Shown here piece after piece: positions 32,484 through 39,978 of a stretch of DNA of 64,000 nt (positions are counted from its first letter, which is position 1; each line of letters begins with the position of its first letter). Made by a program: the position numbers and the translations under genes. This DNA comes from JAHBWV01 sp964588385 (GTDB lineage: Bacteria; Planctomycetota; Phycisphaerae; Phycisphaerales; UBA1924): contig CAZPPG010000012.1 in the NCBI GenBank assembly GCA_964588385.1, forward strand, positions 1-64,000, read 5' to 3'. Under the pieces are notes generated by a model. The model searched no databases and was not told the origin of the DNA. It worked only from the letters and a program-made list of their open reading frames with translations.

Positions 32484-33314
32484 ATGTCGAAACTCTTCGA
32501 TCTCTCCCGCCTGGCCGCGTCGTGCTGTGTTGCCGCGGCGATGCTCGTGTACCTGACGGGCGCGGCGGGCTGCAAGAACAACAAGCGCGAGACCGACGCG
32601 CTGCGGACCGCGGATCTCTCTGACACGGACACGTGGAAGCCCGTCGGGTTCTCGCTGGAGGGCCGCGCCATCGAGGCGATGACGGTGGGGGAGGGTTCGA
32701 CGCGCGTGCTGGTGGTGGGCGGGATCCACGGCGATGAGTCCGAGGCCCAGCCGAGCATCGGGCGCCTGACGGAGATGCTCACGCGTGAGCCGGGGTCGAC
32801 AAGCGCGACCTGGCGCGTGATCCGCGACCTGAACCCGGACGGCACGTCGCTGGCCAGGCGCGGCAACTCGCGCCAGATCGATCTCAACCGGAACTTCCCG
32901 GCGCGGAACTTCGAGAAGAAGACGCGCCACGGGCCGCACCCTTTTTCCGAGCCGGAATCGAACCTCCTCGCCTCGATGGTTCGCTTCGATCGGCCCGCGC
33001 TGATCGTGGTCTTCCACTCCACCCCCTACGGGCCGTTCGTGAACTTCGACGGGCCCGCATCGGAGGCGGCCCGCGCGTTCGCCGACGGCGCGTCACGCAC
33101 CGATCCGCGCTGGCGGATCGTGCCGGAGATGTCCTACGCGACCCCGGGCTCGCTCGGGAGTTACTTCGGACAGGACCAGGGCATCCCCGTGCTCACGATC
33201 GAGTTCAAGCGTGATCAGGATCCGCTCGAAGTGTGGCGCGCGATCGAGGCGGGCTTCGACGGGCTCGCACGGCATCTGCTCTCGCGCACGATCGAGGAAG
33301 GCATTGGCGGGTGA
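32484..33314 (+). CDS. M14-family zinc carboxypeptidase (murein peptide amidase-like), probable lipoprotein
   Basis: A 276-residue protein. A hydrophobic start ends at a possible lipobox (TGAAGC, C30). The M14 zinc site is GGIHGDES (H82, E85), with substrate-binding RQIDLNRNFP and the third ligand H178 in VVFHST; E240 in VLTIEFKRD is the expected general base. The pattern resembles MpaA-type enzymes that cleave gamma-D-Glu-diaminopimelate bonds in murein peptides. Substrate is inferred. It probably acts in the periplasm attached to a membrane. Confidence 0.85.
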   Translation: MSKLFDLSRLAASCCVAAAMLVYLTGAAGCKNNKRETDALRTADLSDTDTWKPVGFSLEGRAIEAMTVGEGSTRVLVVGGIHGDESEAQPSIGRLTEMLTREPGSTSATWRVIRDLNPDGTSLARRGNSRQIDLNRNFPARNFEKKTRHGPHPFSEPESNLLASMVRFDRPALIVVFHSTPYGPFVNFDGPASEAARAFADGASRTDPRWRIVPEMSYATPGSLGSYFGQDQGIPVLTIEFKRDQDPLEVWRAIEAGFDGLARHLLSRTIEEGIGG

Positions 33315-33361
33315 GCGAGCGAGTGCGCAGACGAGGGGCGTAGCCCCCTAGCGACACCCCC

Positions 33362-33528
33362 GGACAGCACTCTTTCGTGTTCTCGATCGGCGAGTCCGGC
33401 ACGAGACCGCTGCGAGCCTACATCGCTCGCAAAGGGAGCATCACAAGACGGTCGATCTCAAGGAAGAGACGCGAGTGTTCTTGCGGAAGTATGGCATCGA
33501 GCGGGACGAACGGTACGCGTGGGAGTGA
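33362..33528 (+). pseudogene. Frameshifted 3' remnant of an IS200/RAYT-like transposase
   Basis: One frame (33362-33430) reads FSIGESGTRPLRAYIAR and continues in the next frame from 33433 as REHHKTVDLKEETRVFL, then RKYGIERDERYAWE and a TGA at 33526-33528. Joined across a single missing base this matches the C-terminal pattern of Y1-type REP-element transposases (FSVSES...YIARQxEHH...HGIEYDERYxWD), as I recall it. The HUH domain is gone. It is a different lineage from the intact RAYT at 1.2 kb. Hairpin repeats border it on both sides. Confidence 0.65.
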
Positions 33529-33543
33529 TGTGCGCGTGTACGG

Positions 33544-33616
33544 CGACCCCTTCGGGGTTGGGGCGTCTGGGCGACCCTACCGGGGGTCGCGGTCGTTTCG
33601 CTCCCTTGACCCCCGT
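33544..33616. repeat. GACCCC / CCGGGGGTC hairpin cluster
   Basis: Two inverted repeats: GACCCC-ttc-GGGGTT near 33545-33558, and CGGGGGTC (33581-33588) with GACCCCCG (33608-33615). The latter resembles the element at 6517-6573. It overlaps the end of the leftward zinc-ribbon gene and supplies its stop codon and last residues (SRERNDRDPR). Confidence 0.45.
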
Positions 33617-34461
33617 CTACTGGCGGCCGCGCCTTTGGCGTGGAGATCGCGTGGCGTACAACGATCATCCTCCCAGCACGCGTTCGCTTGGCCGATATAG
33701 ACGCCTCGCCACGTCTGCTCAAGAAACGTCTCGTCCCAGAGAAGCCGGCAACGGCGGCATCCGCCTTCCGTCCGCCTGAGGGGAAGCGAAAGACGACAGC
33801 GCGGGCATCGGCGAAACTTGATTCGGGCAAGGTATGCGAGATGATCGCGCTCCGTCCCCACGAACAAGGATGGCAGCGCTCCAAACGGAAGCAGGAAGAC
33901 GACAAGCAGGTCGCGTTCTGAGAACGTTCCCGCCTCGACTCGGCGACTGAGCCACGCGACGACTACTCCTGTGAGCACGAAGATGATCAGTAGCGAGACC
34001 GTGTCGAGCCACGGGCGTCGGGGGACTCTTCCAAGAGGCCTGAAGACCTCGTTATCGAATCGCACGGGCACTTTCGCGGCAGTCTTCCATGCCTGTTCAA
34101 GCGCGACGAGGGTGAATGGCGTGCCGCACTCGGGACAGACCCCCTCATCGGCGAGTCCCGCGAGGTCGTGCATGCATCGCGTGCAGCGGCGGAAATTGGA
34201 AGATCTGGCATCGCGGTAGTGCTTCCGGTTCAAGTATCGGAACACGATCCACAAGCCGCCCCACACAACACCAAACGCAATCGCGAGCGTGCTGATCAAA
34301 GCACCAGCGAGATTCGGATGCGAGGCGTGGAGATAAATAAGCGATCCAGTGAACACCACGATAAGGAGCGATGAGATGATCTGCACGGGCGTGAGCGAGC
34401 GACGCAGGAACGAACGACGACCCGGAGCATCATCGGGGGCGTCGGGTCTTTCATGCTCCAT
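33577..34461 (-). CDS. Membrane protein with two zinc-ribbon motifs
   Basis: A 294-residue protein of unknown function. Two transmembrane helices (about 25-47 and 55-75) are followed by a zinc ribbon (CTRC ... CPEC, about 92-111). Two more helices follow near 155-200, and then a second ribbon (CPRC ... CRRC) at about 218-238. The first ribbon has the short ADEGV spacer that contrasts with the expanded linker in the related protein at 26.8-28.3 kb. Its last residues and stop fall in a repeat element. It lies 12 bases downstream of the small zinc-ribbon gene, in one operon with the polysaccharide deacetylase. Confidence 0.75.
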   Translation of the reverse strand: MEHERPDAPDDAPGRRSFLRRSLTPVQIISSLLIVVFTGSLIYLHASHPNLAGALISTLAIAFGVVWGGLWIVFRYLNRKHYRDARSSNFRRCTRCMHDLAGLADEGVCPECGTPFTLVALEQAWKTAAKVPVRFDNEVFRPLGRVPRRPWLDTVSLLIIFVLTGVVVAWLSRRVEAGTFSERDLLVVFLLPFGALPSLFVGTERDHLAYLARIKFRRCPRCRLSLPLRRTEGGCRRCRLLWDETFLEQTWRGVYIGQANACWEDDRCTPRDLHAKGAAASRRGSRERNDRDPR

Positions 34462-34473
34462 GTTGTGTTCCGC

Positions 34474-34809
34474 TTAGATCATCCGCATGAGCACCGGCAG
34501 GATCGCCGGCGCGAGGAACGCCGCGATCACGAGCCCGAGCGCGAGGATCACCCACCACGGCATCGTGCGGCTCTTCCCGGTCGCCACCTCCTCGCCGCAG
34601 CGCGGGCAGATATCCAGGTCGTCATAGAGCAGCGTCTTGCACCGGCGGCAGCGCGTCGAATCATCGTTGAAGCGGATCACGTCCGCGTCGTCCGGCTCTT
34701 CATCCAGTTGGCGGCGTCCACGCGCCCGCGCAGCATCGTCGCCGTCATCCTCGGGCACGAGCGGCCCCTCGGTGACACGCGACGGACGGACTGGGCGGCG
34801 ATCGGCCAT
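34474..34809 (-). CDS. Small zinc-ribbon tail-anchored protein
   Basis: A 111-residue protein. An acidic, Arg-rich start leads to a zinc ribbon, CRRC (about 55-58) and CPRCG (about 69-73), and a single C-terminal transmembrane helix (about 86-108). The architecture is common among uncharacterised planctomycete proteins. The ATG at 34809 is preceded by an in-frame GTG. It starts nine bases after the deacetylase stop, so it is in the same transcription unit. Function is unknown. Confidence 0.72.
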   Translation of the reverse strand: MADRRPVRPSRVTEGPLVPEDDGDDAARARGRRQLDEEPDDADVIRFNDDSTRCRRCKTLLYDDLDICPRCGEEVATGKSRTMPWWVILALGLVIAAFLAPAILPVLMRMI

Positions 34810-34818
34810 CACCAGACC

Positions 34819-35730
34819 TTACGCGGCCGAGACACCCGCGGATCGGGCCTGCCCCGGTTCGTGACCCGCGCCCGGCTTGTGCCGGTCCAGCAGCTCGCGC
34901 ATCGTGGTCCACTCAAAGTGGCGGAGGAGCGCGGCGTACCGCGCGTCGCAGCGGTCCAGGTTGTTGTAATGGCGGAAGCGGTGCGAACGTTTGAGCCCGT
35001 CGATCCTGGGCTGTCCCGGATCAATCTCCCACGGGTGGATATAGAAGACGTACGGCGTCCCCGACGCGAGGATGCGCTGTACGCCCCAGCGGAAGAGGGG
35101 ATAGGGGAACAGGCGGAAGTACCCGCCGCCCGCCCACGGGACACCCTTCTTGCCGAGCTTGAGCACGGAGACGCAAACCTCGTAGAAGCCGGGACGGATC
35201 TCGGTGATGGGGTGGCCCGCGTCCATGCCGGCGAGCTTGCCGTAGCGATCGTGCGCGACGGTGGGGAAGGCGGAAGAGTCGTACTCGAAGCCCTTGTCCT
35301 TCAGGATGTCGATGGCCCAATCGGTGATGGAGAAAGAGGGCGCGCGGTAACCCGTCACACGCTTCCCCGAGAGGTCCTCGATGAGCTTCTTGGAGCGATC
35401 GATGTCCTGTGCGAACTGCTCGTGCGTCAGGGAGTAGATGAGATCGTGGCCGTAGCCGTGGCTGGCGATCTCGTGCCCCTGCTCGGTGATGCGGCGCACC
35501 AGCGCGGGACACTTCTCGGCGACCCAGCCGAGGATGAAACAGGTGCCCTTGATCTTGCGGGCCGCCATCAGCTCCAGCATGCGATCGGTATTCTTCTCGA
35601 CGCGTAGGTCACGCGAGTTCCACGTGTCGCGCGCGATCGCCGACTTCAGGTTCTCCACCTGGAACCAGTCCTCGACGTCGATCGACATCGCGGCGAGCGG
35701 CTTCGTGGTTGTCGTTGCGGTCGTGCCCAT
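34819..35730 (-). CDS. XrtA/PEP-CTERM-type polysaccharide deacetylase (DUF3473)
   Basis: A 303-residue NodB-fold deacetylase. The start MSIDVEDWFQV carries D18 and D21, SHGYGHDLIY holds the metal histidines H90 and H94, and RAPSFSI and the C-terminal YIHPWEIDPGQPR complete the pattern. The C-terminal extension is the DUF3473 region typical of deacetylases encoded with exosortase (XrtA/EpsH) polysaccharide loci. No exosortase is in the window. It probably removes acetyl groups from an exported polysaccharide made by the neighbouring genes. An AG-rich repeat lies just upstream of its start. Confidence 0.9.
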   Translation of the reverse strand: MGTTATTTTKPLAAMSIDVEDWFQVENLKSAIARDTWNSRDLRVEKNTDRMLELMAARKIKGTCFILGWVAEKCPALVRRITEQGHEIASHGYGHDLIYSLTHEQFAQDIDRSKKLIEDLSGKRVTGYRAPSFSITDWAIDILKDKGFEYDSSAFPTVAHDRYGKLAGMDAGHPITEIRPGFYEVCVSVLKLGKKGVPWAGGGYFRLFPYPLFRWGVQRILASGTPYVFYIHPWEIDPGQPRIDGLKRSHRFRHYNNLDRCDARYAALLRHFEWTTMRELLDRHKPGAGHEPGQARSAGVSAA

Positions 35731-35732
35731 CA

Positions 35733-35775
35733 CACTCCGATGCCTTTGTGCCTTCGTGCCTTGCGCCTTCTTCAG
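35733..35775. repeat. CTTTGTGCCTTCGTGCCTT low-complexity repeat
   Basis: Pyrimidine-rich direct repeats (cctttgtgccttcgtgcct) fill the short gap between the deacetylase start and the formyltransferase stop. On the minus strand this is the same AG-rich type seen at 19.7, 50.6 and 54.9 kb. Confidence 0.5.
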
Positions 35776-36647
35776 AGCATCCTGTGCCCACGCTTCCGGA
35801 ACTGCTTGACGTCCGCGGGCTTGGGGACCGAGAAGTACTTGGCCTCGCTCATGTCGATCGGCTTGGGGACGGCGGTTCCATCCTTGAGCGTGCGGAGCAC
35901 GCGGATCATCAGGCGCGCACCCTCGCGCTTGGTCTCAGTGATGACGCGGTGGAGCGAATCCCGCTCCTTGATCGGATACTCCAGCGTGTCCAGGATGCGC
36001 CCGGCGTCGAGCTTCGGGGCCATCTCGTGGACGGTGACGGTGGCGCACCTCTCGCCGTGCAGCATCTGCCAGAAGTTGGGCATCATGCCGCGGTAGATGG
36101 GCAGACGCCCGGAGTGGATGTTCACACAGCCGACCTGCGCGGCGTTCAGGATGTCCTTCTTGAAGATCTCGGGCGCGGCGACGGACACGATCACATCGGG
36201 CCGGATCTCCTCGCGGACGCGCTTGACGTACGCCCCATCGTTCACGCTGCCGGTCTCGACGAGCGGGATGCCGGCGTCGCGGGCGAGCGAGGCGATGTTG
36301 CGGCCCCGCACCTTCACCAGCGCGTAGCGTGCGCAGAGCAGCGGGAAATCAACGGGTCCAAAGAAGTTCCACATCCGCTTGAAGGTCTTGGGCAGCGGCT
36401 CGTGGAAGGCCTTGTCCACGGTGACGCCGACGATCTCGATCTCGTCCCTCGGACACTCGGCGAAGAAGACCTCGAAGAAGCGGATGACGTAGAGCGGGTC
36501 GTCCTCGGTCACGACGAGCACGCGGAGCTTGCGGCCCGGCTCGATACCGCCGGGGCGGACCGCGCCGGGGAGCGGCTCCAGTTCCTGTGGGGCTGGCGCG
36601 CCGGAGGACCGGCCTTCCCTTGGATGTGTGTCTGTGCCGGCGATCAT
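35772..36647 (-). CDS. Formyltransferase family protein (sugar or amino-sugar N-formylation likely)
   Basis: A 291-residue protein with an N-terminal Rossmann-like formyltransferase domain. A disordered start of about 40 residues precedes LRVLVVTEDDPLYV. The catalytic region reads VNIHSGRLPIYRGMMPNFW, in which N, H and the later D of KLDAGRIL match the Asn-His-Asp triad of methionyl-tRNA and sugar formyltransferases. No C-terminal Fmt domain is evident. Its place between a glycosyltransferase and a deacetylase suggests it formylates a sugar of the exopolysaccharide. The ATG overlaps the GT4 stop by four bases. Confidence 0.8.
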   Translation of the reverse strand: MIAGTDTHPREGRSSGAPAPQELEPLPGAVRPGGIEPGRKLRVLVVTEDDPLYVIRFFEVFFAECPRDEIEIVGVTVDKAFHEPLPKTFKRMWNFFGPVDFPLLCARYALVKVRGRNIASLARDAGIPLVETGSVNDGAYVKRVREEIRPDVIVSVAAPEIFKKDILNAAQVGCVNIHSGRLPIYRGMMPNFWQMLHGERCATVTVHEMAPKLDAGRILDTLEYPIKERDSLHRVITETKREGARLMIRVLRTLKDGTAVPKPIDMSEAKYFSVPKPADVKQFRKRGHRML

Positions 36648-38002
36648 GGCTTGGCGGCCTCCTTCGTCCTCATCCGCGCCTTGGGATCGGCCAGACGGAA
36701 GACGTCCGCGTAGCGCTCGCCCGCGGTCTTGCGCGTGTACTCGCGCTCAAAGAGGGCCCTGGCGCGCCCGCCCATCTCGGCGGCCTCCGCGGGGTTGGCC
36801 ATGAGCCGGCGGATCGCCGCGACGAGCCCCTCGGCATCGCCGAGCTCAAACCACAGCCCGACCCCGTTGTCCTCCACAATCGTGCGGAGCTCCGAGTGCG
36901 GCTCGGAGAGCGCGAGGATCGGCTTGCCCACGGCGAGCGTGGAGTAGAGCTTGGAAGGGAAGCTGATCCCCTCGATCCCCTTGGCAATGGTCACAAAGTT
37001 CGCGTCGCACGCGTTGAGCGAATCGTTCAGCTTGTCAAACGGCTGATAGGGGAGCATGGCCGCGTTGGTCAGCGACCGGGACTTGATCTGCTCAGCGATC
37101 CACTGCTTGCGCCCGCCCGAGCCGATAAAGATCATCTTGAACGCATCGCCCTTGAGCAGCTCGCACGCCCGCACGATGGTCTCAAACTCGTAGTAGAGCC
37201 CGAGGTTGCCGGAATAGAGCGCGGTGAAGTTGTCCATCACACCGTTGGACCGCGCGAACTCTGTCTGCTGCTTGGGAACGGGGTGCAGCTTGGACTTGTC
37301 CGCCCAGTTGGGGATCACGTGCACGCGCTCGGGGTCGATGCCGTACTCGTCGCAGACGAGCTGCTTCGCGGCCTGGCAGAGCACGATCGTCTGGCTCGCC
37401 CGGCGATACGCGAGCTTGTTGGCCCGATGCCAGACCTTCTCGATGATCCCGCCCTTGCGGATCGTCCCCACCCACACCGCAAGATGCGGGTAAGAGTCGT
37501 GCAGCAGCATGACATAGGTGTGGCGCCGGAAGAGCGAGACGATGCCGCCGATCACGCCCAGAAAGGGAGGATTGGTGGTGTACAGATAGACCTTGCGCCG
37601 GTCGGAGCCGAAGAGCACGCGGAGCGCGAGCTGTCCGATGAAGGTCAGGTAGTTCAGGGCCCGTCCGCTGAGACGATCCTTGTTGAGACGCGTCGTCCAC
37701 ATGCGCCGGATCTGCACGCCGTCGATGGTCTCTCGGTAAGGGCAGGGCTGCCAGGTCTCGGGCGGGCCATAGGAGGGCCGGGCCGTGAGCACGGAGACGT
37801 TGACGCCCTCGCGTGCGAGCGTGACGGCCAGTTCGTGGAGCAGGTGGCCGGTGGACGCGACATCGGGGACGTAGTACTGGTTGAGGATGACGATGTTCGG
37901 CTGGGGCACGGAGGTGTGTGCCGCACGCTCCGCCGGGGTCAGGTCGTCCATCGGCGTTGCATGTCGCGTCGCCGATTCGGGGGCGTGCATGGTCGGTGTC
38001 AC
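36644..38002 (-). CDS. Glycosyltransferase family 4 (WcaI-like)
   Basis: A 452-residue GT-B glycosyltransferase. The N-terminal domain starts NIVILNQYYVPDVASTGHLL, as in WcaI-type fucosyl/glycosyl transferases. The C-terminal donor domain has LYSGNLGLYYEFETIV, MIFIGSGGRKQWI and the EX7E-like region near EGISFPSKLYSTLAVGKPILA. A GTG at 38002 preceded by GGAAGGG is the better-supported start; an ATG at 37990 is the alternative. It probably acts at the membrane in repeat-unit assembly. It heads the leftward arm of the locus. Confidence 0.92.
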   Translation of the reverse strand: MTPTMHAPESATRHATPMDDLTPAERAAHTSVPQPNIVILNQYYVPDVASTGHLLHELAVTLAREGVNVSVLTARPSYGPPETWQPCPYRETIDGVQIRRMWTTRLNKDRLSGRALNYLTFIGQLALRVLFGSDRRKVYLYTTNPPFLGVIGGIVSLFRRHTYVMLLHDSYPHLAVWVGTIRKGGIIEKVWHRANKLAYRRASQTIVLCQAAKQLVCDEYGIDPERVHVIPNWADKSKLHPVPKQQTEFARSNGVMDNFTALYSGNLGLYYEFETIVRACELLKGDAFKMIFIGSGGRKQWIAEQIKSRSLTNAAMLPYQPFDKLNDSLNACDANFVTIAKGIEGISFPSKLYSTLAVGKPILALSEPHSELRTIVEDNGVGLWFELGDAEGLVAAIRRLMANPAEAAEMGGRARALFEREYTRKTAGERYADVFRLADPKARMRTKEAAKP

Positions 38003-38133
38003 GTTTTCGAACCCTTCCTTCTCGTCCTTGAGGTCGCCGGGATGTGAGGCCCGGTGTGTCGTTCGTGGGCGTTGTGGCGACGGCCGCGGTTCCAGCCGAT
38101 GAAGAGACCGGAGCCGGGAGACCGGCCACCAAT

Positions 38134-38151
38134 GGTCGGCAAGATCCGACC
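38134..38151. promoter_or_regulatory. Palindrome in the divergent exopolysaccharide promoter region
   Basis: GGTCGG and CCGACC (38134-38139, 38146-38151) with a six-base spacer lie midway between the divergent GT4 and first acyltransferase genes. The position fits an operator, though no core promoter could be assigned. A chance palindrome is equally possible. Confidence 0.25.
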
Positions 38152-38208
38152 GGTACCATAGGGCTTGTCGCGGGGATCCCGACGTTATTGGGCCCCCTGA
38201 GGAAGTTG

Positions 38209-38814
38209 ATGACCGCCATCGCCCCAGATCCCGGCCCGGACGCGGCACACCAGAACGCCGGTGCGCCGGTCGCGCACCCGCCCCCGGCCCGACGCTCCGT
38301 CTGGACGACGCGAGAGAAGCTTGTTCGAGTTCTGTGGGGAACTCTGGGGCGGGTGATCTGGGTCTTGGTCCCTGGCGCACGATCCGCGCTCCTTCGTCTC
38401 TTTGGTGGCTCGGTCGGCGCGAACTGCTCGCTCCCCCGATCCGTTCAGATCTTCATCCCGTGGAACGTCCACATCGGGCGCGACGTGCGCGTGGGTGAGC
38501 GGACCATCCTGTATGGCCTTGGCCCCATCAGGATCGGCGACGGGACCGTGATCGACTATCGCGCGCACCTGTGCGCCGGGACGCACGACATGACCGACTC
38601 GCGCTTCCCTCTGATCAAGCCGCCCATCACGATCGGGGCCCGCTGCTTCATCGGCATCGACGCGTACATCGGGCCGGACGTGACGCTGGGGGATGGCTGC
38701 CGGGTCTGGCCTCGGGCGAGCGTCTATCGCTCGTTCGCGCCGGGGACGGAGTTGATCGGCAACCCGGCCAAGCCGGTGTCTCCTGCGCCGGGCGCATCAG
38801 GGGTGGGGGGGTGA
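38209..38814 (+). CDS. LbH (hexapeptide-repeat) acyltransferase, WcaF-like
   Basis: A 201-residue left-handed beta-helix acyltransferase. Short N-terminal helices (VRVLWGTLGRVIWVL) precede the coils: VQIFIPWNVHIGRDVRVGERTILY, then IRIGDGTVIDYRAHLCAGTHD, where the H of GTHD is the usual catalytic position, and ITIGARCFIGIDAYIGPDVTLGDG. This pattern resembles colanic-acid acetyltransferase WcaF. The ATG at 38209 follows AGGAAG. The first of three tandem LbH genes. Confidence 0.88.
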   Translation: MTAIAPDPGPDAAHQNAGAPVAHPPPARRSVWTTREKLVRVLWGTLGRVIWVLVPGARSALLRLFGGSVGANCSLPRSVQIFIPWNVHIGRDVRVGERTILYGLGPIRIGDGTVIDYRAHLCAGTHDMTDSRFPLIKPPITIGARCFIGIDAYIGPDVTLGDGCRVWPRASVYRSFAPGTELIGNPAKPVSPAPGASGVGG

Positions 38815-38818
38815 GCCG

Positions 38819-39409
38819 GTGAACGCGGGGGCTGACACGAGTGCCGCGGGACCGGGCGACGGGCCGACGCGATCCGTTGCGCCCTGGCGCGCCCTGTTCT
38901 GGTCGCTCCTCGGGCGTCACGCCTTCCGGTGCTCGCCCCACGTCGCCCACGGGCTGCGTCGGCGCCTGCTCCGCATCGCCGGCGCGTCTCTCCGCGGCAA
39001 CGTGAAGATCCGGCGCAGCGTCCTGATCGATCGCCCCTGGCACCTCAGCGCGGGACACCTGACAGTGTTCGGCGACGATGCGACGCTCCGCCTCTCGCGC
39101 CCGCTCCGCATCGGCGAGCGCTGCGTCGTGAGCCAGCTCGCCATCGTCACCACGGAGATGCTCGATCCGCACGCGCCCGAGCGCACGCGCCATGCGCCCA
39201 TCACGATCGAGGACGACTGCTGGGTCGCCGCCGACTCTCTCGTGCTGCCCGGAACGGTCATTCGCGCCGGAACCGTCGTCGGGGCCCGCTCGCTCGTCGA
39301 GGGTGAGCTGCCCGGCTGGTCCGTGGCCGTGGGCCAACCGGCGCGGCCGATCAAGTCCCGGGCGTTCGTGCCGGTCCATGCCGCAGGCGCGGCGGGGAGG
39401 AGCGCGTGA
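38819..39409 (+). CDS. LbH (hexapeptide-repeat) acyltransferase, second copy
   Basis: A 196-residue member of the same fold with coils such as VKIRRSVLIDRPWHLSAGHL, LRIGERCVVSQLAIVTTE and ITIEDDCWVAADSLVLPGTV, then GTVVGARSLVEGELPGW and VGQPARPIKSR. The GTHD-type histidine of its neighbours is replaced by a region reading TTEMLDPHAPERTRHAP, so its catalytic state is unclear. The GTG start follows the previous stop by four bases, and its stop overlaps the next start. Confidence 0.82.
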   Translation: MNAGADTSAAGPGDGPTRSVAPWRALFWSLLGRHAFRCSPHVAHGLRRRLLRIAGASLRGNVKIRRSVLIDRPWHLSAGHLTVFGDDATLRLSRPLRIGERCVVSQLAIVTTEMLDPHAPERTRHAPITIEDDCWVAADSLVLPGTVIRAGTVVGARSLVEGELPGWSVAVGQPARPIKSRAFVPVHAAGAAGRSA

Positions 39410-39978
39410 GCCAGGCGCGGGTGGACATCTCGCGCGCCCCGAGCCCGCACTCGTTCTCCAACAAGCTGGCACGGGTCCTGTGGGGCATCGTGCAGGCGAC
39501 GCTCTTCCGCTTCTCGCCGCGCCCGCTCCATCGCTGGCGCGTGCTGCTCCTGCGTCTCTTCGGCGCGAGGGTTTCGCCCAAGGCGCGCCCGTACCCGCGC
39601 TGCCGCGTGTGGGCGCCGTGGAACCTGGAGATGGCCGAGTACGCCACGCTCGCCGACGATGTGGACTGCTACTGCGTGGATCGGATCTCGATCGGTGCGC
39701 ACACAACGGTCAGCCAGTACAGCTACCTCTGCGGCGCGACCCACGACTTTGAGAAGTCCAAGCGCCCCCTCGTGCCCATGCCGATCACGATCGCGGACCA
39801 GTGCTGGATCGCGGCGGATGTCTTCGTCGGGCCGGGGACGAGCATCGGGCAGGGCACGGTGGTGGGGGCGCGGTCCAGCGTCTTCTCCGATCTTCCCCCG
39901 TGGACCGTCTGCGTCGGCTCACCTGCCAAGCCGATCCGTGCCCGCACCATCCACGACGCCCCGGAGGCGAGCGCATGA
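39406..39978 (+). CDS. LbH (hexapeptide-repeat) acyltransferase, third copy
   Basis: A 190-residue WcaF-like enzyme: LLRLFGARVSPKARPYPRC, WAPWNLEMAEYATLADDVD, ISIGAHTTVSQYSYLCGATHD with the expected catalytic His, ITIADQCWIAADVFVGPGTSIG, and VGSPAKPIRAR. It probably acetylates a sugar in the growing polysaccharide. The GTG start overlaps the previous stop (GTGA) and the stop overlaps the next ATG (ATGA), so the genes are tightly coupled. Confidence 0.9.
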   Translation: MSQARVDISRAPSPHSFSNKLARVLWGIVQATLFRFSPRPLHRWRVLLLRLFGARVSPKARPYPRCRVWAPWNLEMAEYATLADDVDCYCVDRISIGAHTTVSQYSYLCGATHDFEKSKRPLVPMPITIADQCWIAADVFVGPGTSIGQGTVVGARSSVFSDLPPWTVCVGSPAKPIRARTIHDAPEASA

